Of a stretch of DNA of 64,000 nt, positions 56,868-64,000 are shown piece by piece. Source of the DNA: Paraclostridium dentum. Its GTDB lineage: Bacteria > Bacillota > Clostridia > Peptostreptococcales > Peptostreptococcaceae. A program made the position numbers and the translations under genes. The notes under the pieces were generated by a model. That model made no database searches. It had not been told where the DNA came from and saw nothing but the letters and a program-made list of their open reading frames with translations. Within the stretch, counting starts at the first letter, position 1. Each line of letters starts with the position of its first letter. The stretch spans positions 186,001 to 250,000 of the forward strand of contig NZ_WIPK01000002.1 in NCBI RefSeq assembly GCF_012922555.1. Reading direction: 5' to 3'.

Positions 56868-59800
56868 TTATTTCATATCTATTAGTAATTGTTTATCTTT
56901 TACCATTTCATCTTGACTTACATAAATAGATTTAACACATCCACTTGTTTTAGCTACAATAACAGTTTCCATTTTCATAGCTTCAATAACTATAAGTGGT
57001 TGATTTTCTTTAACTTGTTCGTTTTCTTCAACTAATATATTTACAACTTTTCCAGGAATGCTAGCACCTATTTGTAGAGGGTTGTTCATATCAGCTTTTA
57101 AGATATCTTTTATATTTGAACTATAGTGAGTATCACTAACTTCTATATCTCTCATCATTCCATTTAGTTCAAATGATAAAGTTCTATTTCCGTCCTCTTT
57201 TATATCCCCGATTTCTATTAACTTTATAGTTAATACTTTTCCTTCTTCAATCTCTACTTCACATTCTTCCCCTATTGATAAACCATAAAAATATACATGA
57301 CTTTCAAGTTTTGAAATATCATTATATAACTGTAGATGTTTTAAATAATCTTCATAAACATTAGGATAAAGTGTGTAACTTAATATATTTCGTACATTAG
57401 AATCCATACTAAATTTTTCATCCAGATGTTTTTTTACAGATTCAAAATCTTCACTTGGAATTAATTCTCCAGGTCTTACTGTTATAGGAGTTTCTCCTTT
57501 TAGTACTACCTTTTGAATATTCTTAGGTATTCCTCCCTCAGGTTGGCCTATCATACCCCTACAATAGTCAACAACTGAATCTGGGAATGAAAGATTTTTC
57601 CCTTCTGAAACTATATTATCTTTATCTAATTTATTTTTCACCATAAATATTGCTAAATCACCTACAACTTTAGATGATGGAGTAACTTTAATGATATCAC
57701 CTAATATTTCATTAGATTCTTTATATTTTTCTTTTACTTGATCAAACTTATCAGATAAACCTAAACTGTCAGCTTGAGGTTTTAAGTTTGTATATTGACC
57801 ACCTGGAATTTCATATTTATAAATTTCAGCAGATGGATTCTTTAAATCACTTTCAAATTTTGAGTATACATTACGTAAATCTTTATAGTAATTTCCTAAT
57901 TCTTCAAATCCATATAAATCTATTTTAGTATCTCTTTCTGTATTTTTAAGAGCTTCTACAATTGAATTTAATGAAGGCTGACTAGTAAGTCCTGCCATTG
58001 TTTCAAGTGCTCCATCAACAATATCAACACCAGCTTCAGAAGCCATTAAGCATGTAGCAACTCCATTACCACTTGTATCATGAGTGTGTAGGTGTATAGG
58101 AGTATTAACATTTTCTTTCAATGCTTTTATAAGAGTATATGCAGCGTATGGTTTTAAAAGGCCTGCCATATCTTTTATACATATAATGTCAGAACCTAAT
58201 TCTTCTAACTGTCTAGCCATATTAATGTAATACTCTAAATTATACTTAGTTTTATTTGGATCTAAAATATCTCCTGTATAACATATTGTAGATTCAACAA
58301 TTTTACCAGTCTCAAGAGCTGTATATATAGATGGTTTCATATTTTCAACCCAGTTAAGAGAGTCAAATATTCTAAAAACATCAATTCCTTTATTTGCAGA
58401 TTCTTTTAAAAATTCTTTTATAACGTTATCGGGATAGTTTTTATAACCAACTCCATTAGATGCTCTAAATAACATTTGAAACATTATGTTAGGAATTTCT
58501 TCTCTTAGTTTTTCAAGTCTTACCCATGGAGATTCTTTTAAGAATCTATATGCTACGTCGTAAGTTGCCCCTCCCCACATTTCAAGAGAGAATAAATCTT
58601 TCATATGCTCACTTGTTGGCTTTGCAACTTTGAGTAAGTCATAACTTCTAAGTTTTGTTGCTAAAAGAGATTGATGTGCATCTCTCATAGTTGTATCTGT
58701 TAGAAGTAGTTTTTTCTCTTTTTTTATAGATTCTAAATAATCTTTTTTACCTAGTTTATCAAATAATATTTTACTTCCTTCGTTTGGAGCAAACGAATTG
58801 CTTGATTTAGGATTATATATAGTTTGAAACTCAGGTTTTTCAGAACACTTATTTTCATTTACTATAGTATTTCCTATAAATTGAAGTAGCTTAGTTCCTC
58901 TATCCTTGCTTTCTTTTATTTCAAATAAATCTGGATTTTCATCAATGAATTTTGTACTACAGTTTCCTTGTGAGAAAATTGGGTTATTTAATACATTAAC
59001 TAAGAAACCTATATTTGTCTTAACACCTCTAATTCTAAGTTCCTTAATTGAACGAACTGTTTTATTTATAGCGCCTTTAAAAGTTCTATCCCAAGATATT
59101 GTCTTAACTAACAAACTATCGTAGTAAGGGCTTATTGTAGAGCCTGTGAACCCGTTTCCTCCATCTAACCTTATACCAAAACCTGAACCAGTTCTATAAA
59201 CTTGTATTTTGCCAGTATCAGGCATAAAGTTGTTTTTAGGATCTTCTGTAGTTATTCTACATTGGATAGAGTATCCTCTTACTTGTATGTCTTCTTGCGA
59301 TTTTATGTTTATAGGTTCATCTTCTAGCTTATATCCTTGAGCTATTAATATTTGACTTTGAACTATATCTATACCTGTAATCATTTCTGTTACAGTATGT
59401 TCAACTTGAACTCTTGGATTCATTTCAATAAAGTAGAAGTTTTCATTTTCATCAACTAAAAATTCTAATGTACCTGCATTTACATAGCCAACATGTTTAG
59501 CTATTTTTACAGCATTAGTACATATTTGTTCTCTAAGTTTATCAGATAGAGAAAATGCTGGAGCATATTCTATTATTTTTTGATGTCTTCTTTGAACTGA
59601 ACAATCTCTTTCATATAAATGAACTATATTTCCAAACTTATCTCCAAGTATTTGAACTTCTATATGTTTTGGATTAGGTATATATTTTTCTATAAATATA
59701 ATATCTTCACCAAAGGCTTTTCTTGATTCACTACATGCAGTTTCGTATTCTATATTTAAGTTATCTTCGCTATATACAATTCTCATACCTCGTCCGCCAC

Positions 59801-60299
59801 CGCCATTAGAAGCTTTAAGCATTATAGGATAACCGATTATATTAGCTATTTCTTTAGCTCTTTCTATGCTTTTAATTGACTCATCTATACCTGGAATAGT
59901 GGGAACATTAGCTTCTTTAGCTATTTGTTTTGAGTTGATTTTATCTCCCATCATATTCATTATTTCAGCAGATGGACCTATAAATATTATTCCGTTTTCT
60001 TCACATTTTTTTACGAACTCTGGATTTTCAGATAAAAATCCGTAACCAGGATGAATTGCATCTACATTTTTACTTTTGGCTAACTCAATTATGCCATCTA
60101 TATCTAAATAAGCATCGATAGGACCTTTATCCTCTCCTATTAAATATGATTCATCAGCTTTAGTTCTAAATAAAGAATATTTATCTTCTTTGCTATATAT
60201 CCCAACGCTTTTTATACCCAATTCAGAGCAAGCTCTAAATATTCTAATCGCAATTTCACCACGATTGGCTACTAAAATTTTATTAATTTTTTTAAGCAT
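56868..60299 (-). CDS. pyc: Pyruvate carboxylase
   Basis: 1143 residues, full length single-chain form. Biotin carboxylase domain about 1-450 (KILVANRGEIAIRIFRACSE, ATP-grasp GGGGRGMRIV), carboxyltransferase about 530-830 (LLTDTTMRDAHQSLLATKLR, metal/lysine region IKDMAGLL), an allosteric/PT linker and the C-terminal biotinyl domain with IEAMKMETV (biotin lysine K1109). It makes oxaloacetate from pyruvate, bicarbonate and ATP. AAGGGGG lies 12 nt before the ATG. With PPDK at 7419 it defines the pyruvate/PEP/oxaloacetate node. Promoter candidate on the minus strand at 60338-60366. Confidence 0.97.
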   Translation of the reverse strand: MLKKINKILVANRGEIAIRIFRACSELGIKSVGIYSKEDKYSLFRTKADESYLIGEDKGPIDAYLDIDGIIELAKSKNVDAIHPGYGFLSENPEFVKKCEENGIIFIGPSAEIMNMMGDKINSKQIAKEANVPTIPGIDESIKSIERAKEIANIIGYPIMLKASNGGGGRGMRIVYSEDNLNIEYETACSESRKAFGEDIIFIEKYIPNPKHIEVQILGDKFGNIVHLYERDCSVQRRHQKIIEYAPAFSLSDKLREQICTNAVKIAKHVGYVNAGTLEFLVDENENFYFIEMNPRVQVEHTVTEMITGIDIVQSQILIAQGYKLEDEPINIKSQEDIQVRGYSIQCRITTEDPKNNFMPDTGKIQVYRTGSGFGIRLDGGNGFTGSTISPYYDSLLVKTISWDRTFKGAINKTVRSIKELRIRGVKTNIGFLVNVLNNPIFSQGNCSTKFIDENPDLFEIKESKDRGTKLLQFIGNTIVNENKCSEKPEFQTIYNPKSSNSFAPNEGSKILFDKLGKKDYLESIKKEKKLLLTDTTMRDAHQSLLATKLRSYDLLKVAKPTSEHMKDLFSLEMWGGATYDVAYRFLKESPWVRLEKLREEIPNIMFQMLFRASNGVGYKNYPDNVIKEFLKESANKGIDVFRIFDSLNWVENMKPSIYTALETGKIVESTICYTGDILDPNKTKYNLEYYINMARQLEELGSDIICIKDMAGLLKPYAAYTLIKALKENVNTPIHLHTHDTSGNGVATCLMASEAGVDIVDGALETMAGLTSQPSLNSIVEALKNTERDTKIDLYGFEELGNYYKDLRNVYSKFESDLKNPSAEIYKYEIPGGQYTNLKPQADSLGLSDKFDQVKEKYKESNEILGDIIKVTPSSKVVGDLAIFMVKNKLDKDNIVSEGKNLSFPDSVVDYCRGMIGQPEGGIPKNIQKVVLKGETPITVRPGELIPSEDFESVKKHLDEKFSMDSNVRNILSYTLYPNVYEDYLKHLQLYNDISKLESHVYFYGLSIGEECEVEIEEGKVLTIKLIEIGDIKEDGNRTLSFELNGMMRDIEVSDTHYSSNIKDILKADMNNPLQIGASIPGKVVNILVEENEQVKENQPLIVIEAMKMETVIVAKTSGCVKSIYVSQDEMVKDKQLLIDMK

Positions 60300-60817
60300 A
60301 AGTGAAAAAATCCCCCTTAATTCTTTTGATATTAAAGATTATAGACTAATTTACTTTAATTTTAAATATAGTTATAAAAACTCCTTAATAAATAAGAAAT
60401 ATTTATCGAATCATGCAACTTATATAATTTAAAAGTACATAAATATCTTATTAAACACGTGTAAAAAAGGTGAAATCACTTAAAAAGTATATTTTTCGAA
60501 TAAATATAAAGTAAGCTTTTTAAAATACTTTATATTAAAAAGAAATAATTAATTATACAAACATATATTTAAGAAAATTTAATATAATTTCACCAAATTT
60601 ACTTTGATTAATAATGTGAATAATTTTAATTAATGTGGGTATATGAACATTATTGAGATAATTGAGTGTTGTAAAAAGCAAAAATTTATATTTACTTTAG
60701 CATATAATATTAAATTTATTATATTTTAAAATGAGTATAAGTTAAAAATAGGAACAAAAACTCTTCAATTATCTTAAATTAATAAATAAATAGGTTTAAG
60801 TAGAGGAGTGTTTTTTT
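60300..60817. promoter_or_regulatory. 518-bp divergent intergenic region pyc / MFS
   Basis: No convincing ORF. For pyc (minus strand): TTTAAA (60366-60361), 17-bp spacer, TATAAT (60343-60338). A strong hairpin or operator AATATAAAGTA (60503-60513) with TACTTTATATT (60526-60536). No recognisable riboswitch; the rest is A+T-rich and featureless to me. Confidence 0.45.
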
Positions 60818-62488
60818 ATGAATGAGAAATCAAATAAAAATACTACAGCTATAGCTATGATAGTATTTTTACTTGGAATTTTTATGGGGGCTATGGATTC
60901 AGGTATAGTATCTCCGGCAAGAAATGTAATAGCAAATGGTCTAGGGGTATCACAATCAGCAAGTGTATGGATGATAACTATATATACATTAGCTTATGCA
61001 GTATCTATGCCAATAACAGGTAAAATGGCTGATATTCATGGGCGTAAGAAAGTATATATAATTTGTGTTTCATTATTTGCAACAGGGTCTTTGCTTTGTG
61101 GGATATCTGATATAGTCGGAAGTTACGAATTTTTATTAGTATCAAGAGTTATTCAAGCTATAGGTGGAGGCGGTATAATGCCAATAGCTACGGCTTATAT
61201 AGGAGCATCATTTCCAGAAGAAAAAAGAGGTTCAGCTCTTGGTATGGTAGGTGGAATATATGGGATAGCAACAGTTCTTGGACCTACTTTAGGAAGTCTT
61301 GTTCTTTCAATTGCAGGAGATAGCAGATGGGGATATTTATTTTTAATAAACGTGCCTATAAGTATAATAATTTTATTTACATCTTTTAAATTAGAAGAAA
61401 ACAAACAATCTTCTAAGGTGAAAAAAATGGATGTATGGGGATGTGTAGCATTAAGTATAGTTGTAGCATCTTTAATGTATGGATTAACTAATTTAAAATT
61501 CTATGATTTTGCAAACTCAGTTAAATCAATAGATGTATGGCCTTATTTATTAACAACTATAGTTTTTATACCTATAGTAATATATATAGAAAAAAGAGCA
61601 GAAGATCCTGTTTTAAACTTAGGATTTTTTACAAATAAACAGACTGCATTAACTTTGTTTTTAAGTTTTATAGTTGGATGTGGTCTTATGGGAACTGTAT
61701 TTCTACCTCAATTCTCAGAGAACGTATTAAAACTAAAAAGAGGTAGTGGAGGATATATAGTAACTTTATTTGCTGTATTTACAGGAATAGCTGCACCTGT
61801 TGGTGGAAAATTTATTGATAAATATGGAGTTAAAAAGCTTTTATTATTGGGATTTAGCTCAAGTATAATAGGGGTTTTATACCAAGCATTTATTACAGCA
61901 AATCATCCTAATTTTACAAACTTAACAATAGGTTTAGTATTTATGGGAATTGGTATGGGATTTACGATGGGAACGCCTATAAATTATTTAATGATGAGCT
62001 TAGTTAAGCCAGAGGAGATATCTATGGGGCAATCTACTGTATCCTTACTTAGATCTATAGGGGTTGCGGTATCACCTAATTTACTTATAAACTTTGTTTC
62101 TGACGCCGGTAGAAATGTACCAGCGGCTATTCAAAAAGTAATGCCTCCAATACCAGGAGCTTCTTTTGGGGGAGGAAATATGTCAGCTGAAATGCTAAAT
62201 AAGTTTCAAAATGCAGATGTAACAAATATATTTGATATTGTTAAATCTTTTGTAAATTCTATGTTTAATGGATTACAACATACGATGGCATCTAATCCTA
62301 ATATGAATTTTGATGTGTTAAAAAGTAATTATTTAATTAGTTTGGATAAAGCGAAACCTAGTATAGTTCATGCTTATCAATACACAATGAATCAAGGATA
62401 TGCACATTTATTTATAGGAACTGCAGTAATAGCTTTATGCGGATTAATAGCATCTTTATTTTTAAAAAAACATAAAAAAGAAGCTTAA
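60818..62488 (+). CDS. MFS multidrug exporter, 14-TM DHA2 (EmrB/QacA) type
   Basis: 556 residues, about 14 TM helices. Motif A TGKMADIHGRKKVYIICVSL after TM2, motif C-like GLVFMGIGMGFTMGTP, and the MDSGIVSPARNVIANGLGVS opening (motif D1-like). A C-proximal hydrophilic region (about 435-520), rich in Asn and Met, is longer than usual. These antiporters expel lipophilic drugs and some organic cations using the proton gradient. AGAGGAGTG before the ATG. Single gene with a strong terminator. Confidence 0.93.
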   Translation: MNEKSNKNTTAIAMIVFLLGIFMGAMDSGIVSPARNVIANGLGVSQSASVWMITIYTLAYAVSMPITGKMADIHGRKKVYIICVSLFATGSLLCGISDIVGSYEFLLVSRVIQAIGGGGIMPIATAYIGASFPEEKRGSALGMVGGIYGIATVLGPTLGSLVLSIAGDSRWGYLFLINVPISIIILFTSFKLEENKQSSKVKKMDVWGCVALSIVVASLMYGLTNLKFYDFANSVKSIDVWPYLLTTIVFIPIVIYIEKRAEDPVLNLGFFTNKQTALTLFLSFIVGCGLMGTVFLPQFSENVLKLKRGSGGYIVTLFAVFTGIAAPVGGKFIDKYGVKKLLLLGFSSSIIGVLYQAFITANHPNFTNLTIGLVFMGIGMGFTMGTPINYLMMSLVKPEEISMGQSTVSLLRSIGVAVSPNLLINFVSDAGRNVPAAIQKVMPPIPGASFGGGNMSAEMLNKFQNADVTNIFDIVKSFVNSMFNGLQHTMASNPNMNFDVLKSNYLISLDKAKPSIVHAYQYTMNQGYAHLFIGTAVIALCGLIASLFLKKHKKEA

Positions 62489-62490
62489 TT

Positions 62491-62534
62491 AAAATAACTA
62501 CAATCTAGGTTTAGAACTAGATTGTAGTTATTTT
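62491..62534 (+). terminator. Intrinsic terminator after the MFS gene
   Basis: An 18-bp perfect inverted repeat, arms 62491-62508 and 62517-62534 (ACTACAATCTAG / CTAGATTGTAGT), ending in TTTT. Confidence 0.9.
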
Positions 62535-62680
62535 AATGTATAAAGAATTTTATTAACGTCTATGTTATAATGTATCAATATGTATATTTTAAATCACTTA
62601 TAAACTTGATCAACATATATAGTTTGTAATGTCGTTGGCAAAATTATATATGTGAATTTTGTATAGAAAGAAGGCTGTAT

Positions 62681-63601
62681 ATGGAAATAAAAAAGATGAC
62701 TGAGGCAGCTATAATGTCTTCACTTTTCATAGTTTGTAGTATATTTGCAATATCTACAGGACTTTTATATGGACTTTACATAGACATAATAGTTCCGATT
62801 TTTATAGCAATTATATATTTAAGATGCGATTTTAAATTTACAATACTTGCAATGGCAACTTGCTTGTTAATTGTGGGATTAGTAATGGGTAATATAGGAT
62901 CGGCAATTTGTATGAGTCAAAGTATGATTATTGGAATTATGTGTGGTTATGTTATAACTAAAAAGACTAAAATCTTTGATGATTTATTTTATTTGAGTAT
63001 AGTATCTTGCTTTATAATGGTTATGATAGATGTGTGGTTTTCTAAATTAATTGGATTTAGCTTCATAAAAGAGTATAAAACTATGTTAGCACCTTGGCCT
63101 GTAAGTGATGGGTTTAAAGAAGTTTTATTTTATATGTTTATAGCTACACTTCCTCTTGGAACTATTATAATGACTTATTTTGCAAGTTTATTTATTGGAG
63201 ATAGAATTAAGTCTTTGAATGAAGAAGGTAAACGAAAATTATACATTTTGAAAAACATTAGACAGTATGCAAATTACATATATTGTTCAAAATATACTGT
63301 ATATTTTGGATTAGCATATTTATTTGTAATTCAGTTGAAAAATATATTAGGTGTTGATATAAAATTTGTATATTTACTTACTATAACTGAAACTATAAAG
63401 TATATTGTTTATTATTTTTTAATAAGAGATGCATATGCATATTTAAGACTTTATACTTATCAAAAAACAAAGTCTATAATGGCATTAAATATAATGGGAA
63501 TGACATTTTTAGCTTCATTAGTTATAAAGTTTAATATTAGCTTTTGGATAATTTCAGCACTTGCATTTTTCTATGCACCAATGAAACTTAAGATGACTTA
63601 G
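62681..63601 (+). CDS. DUF2232 / YybS-like membrane protein
   Basis: 306 residues with eight or nine TM helices; AGAAGG before the ATG. MTEAAIMSSLFIVCSIFAIS, GLLYGLYIDIIVPIFIAIIY and GNIGSAICMSQSMIIGIMCG resemble DUF2232 (YybS), which in Bacillus precedes gdpP (yybT) and rplI. Those genes are not seen before the window ends and the next gene is on the other strand, so the classical context is broken here. Function unknown; ECF-S like folding (substrate-binding membrane component) is a reasonable guess for this family. Confidence 0.75.
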   Translation: MEIKKMTEAAIMSSLFIVCSIFAISTGLLYGLYIDIIVPIFIAIIYLRCDFKFTILAMATCLLIVGLVMGNIGSAICMSQSMIIGIMCGYVITKKTKIFDDLFYLSIVSCFIMVMIDVWFSKLIGFSFIKEYKTMLAPWPVSDGFKEVLFYMFIATLPLGTIIMTYFASLFIGDRIKSLNEEGKRKLYILKNIRQYANYIYCSKYTVYFGLAYLFVIQLKNILGVDIKFVYLLTITETIKYIVYYFLIRDAYAYLRLYTYQKTKSIMALNIMGMTFLASLVIKFNISFWIISALAFFYAPMKLKMT

Positions 63602-63620
63602 AACTATTTAAAATAAAACA

Positions 63621-63658
63621 AAAAAGCACCCTGTAGCATTTGTTGCGGGGCGCTTTTT
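63621..63658 (+). terminator. Intrinsic terminator after the DUF2232 gene
   Basis: AAAAAGC-A-CCCTG...CGGGG-C-GCTTTTT (63621-63658), GC-rich stem with one mismatch and T-run; also serves the convergent gene. Confidence 0.88.
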
Positions 63659-63662
63659 AAAT

Positions 63663-64000
63663 TTAGTGATTAAGAGGTTTCCCTGATTTTAAGGCTTCTC
63701 TTTCTTCAATTAAGTTTTGTATTACAGTATTTAATTCCCAGTCAATGGAAGTTTCAGTAACTACAGCAATTAAAGGTCTTTGTATCCTAAATTTTTTAAG
63801 AGCTTCCATAAAAGAGTGAATTTTAACATGGTCCACATTATTAAATATAACAGCGTTATGCTTTAATCCATCTTCGCAACTTTCATCTATATTATTATTT
63901 AAAATATCTTTTACTAAAGTTGTAGCATTCTTAGGCATAAGAATTATTTGATCTTTTAGGCCTATTAGATTGCATATATTTTTTAACATACCTAAATCTT
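63663..64000 (-). CDS. DUF3783 family protein, probably 5'-truncated by window edge
   Basis: At least 108 residues. The frame stays open from the in-frame ATG at 63989 to the window end with no Shine-Dalgarno before that ATG, so the true start probably lies beyond 64000. Visible: AVIFNNVDHVKIHSFMEALK and RIQRPLIAVVTETSIDWELN, followed by NLIEEREALKSGKP; these match my memory of DUF3783, a small family of unknown function. A ferredoxin-like alpha/beta fold is predicted from the strand-helix pattern. Confidence 0.65.
   Translation of the reverse strand, partial: DLGMLKNICNLIGLKDQIILMPKNATTLVKDILNNNIDESCEDGLKHNAVIFNNVDHVKIHSFMEALKKFRIQRPLIAVVTETSIDWELNTVIQNLIEEREALKSGKPLNH

Noticed and set aside
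60190-60432. 80-residue plus-strand ORF across the pyc start
   Set aside because: Antisense to the start of pyruvate carboxylase and its promoter; no start signal.

Overview
The window is one stretch of a low-GC (roughly 30 percent G+C), spore-forming, anaerobic-type Firmicute chromosome. Gene content and order (yqzL-recO-glyQ-glyS-ccpN-yqfL with ppdK, cotJABC, iscR-iscS-iscU, a 2[4Fe-4S] ferredoxin, pyruvate carboxylase plus pyruvate phosphate dikinase) point to the Clostridia, most probably Peptostreptococcaceae (a Romboutsia / Terrisporobacter / Paraclostridium / Clostridioides type relative). The placement is inferred from gene families, not from a search. I see no rRNA, tRNA, CRISPR array, prophage or complete insertion sequence.

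Layout. 1-10 kb is core: the end of mgtE, yqzL, recO, a DUF4342 gene, glyQS, and a pyruvate-node module (CcpN-like repressor, PPDK regulatory kinase/phosphorylase, PPDK). 10-14 kb has an orphan phosphate-binding lipoprotein behind a Pho-like box, a zinc-ribbon protein, a LysR regulator and a MATE exporter. 14-25.5 kb is a signalling and efflux island: a VirR/VirS (AgrA/AgrC)-type pair followed by a textbook VirR-box promoter and an ABC transporter, then an OmpR/histidine-kinase pair divergent from a second FtsX/ABC transporter. 25.5-30.1 kb has a cyclopropane fatty acid synthase, a second MATE, a pentapeptide-repeat protein, a seven-helix protein with the retinal-pocket signature of microbial rhodopsins, and a likely small RNA with three C-rich single-stranded motifs. 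30-38 kb has yqxD, topB, an SH3/NlpC-P60 wall hydrolase behind a WalR-like box, the spore coat genes cotJABC, a TtcA-type enzyme and an exonuclease. 38-50 kb has a PfoR-like membrane protein, a MORN-repeat protein, NfeD/SPFH, an intracellular subtilisin, a DnaQ-like exonuclease, a Hanks kinase with an upstream overlapping micro-ORF, ferredoxin, a glycosyltransferase-51, a SIMPL protein and rarA. 50-64 kb has a GNAT, iscRSU, a second OmpR/kinase pair paralogous to the first, pyruvate carboxylase, a 14-TM MFS exporter, a DUF2232 protein and a DUF3783 fragment.

How it works together. The pyruvate node (PPDK with its own regulatory enzyme and a CBS-domain repressor, and pyruvate carboxylase 50 kb away) suggests reversible glycolysis/gluconeogenesis. 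Two peptide-type ABC transporters, each next to its own two-component system, suggest response to antimicrobial or signalling peptides.

The most unusual items are the rhodopsin-like protein in an anaerobic Clostridia-type genome, the VirR-box promoter tying the 14-kb two-component system to its neighbouring transporter, the candidate sRNA at 29.9 kb, and a family of nested palindromic elements (two copies sharing a 38-nt core but with unrelated self-complementary arms) lying in or beside transcription terminators.
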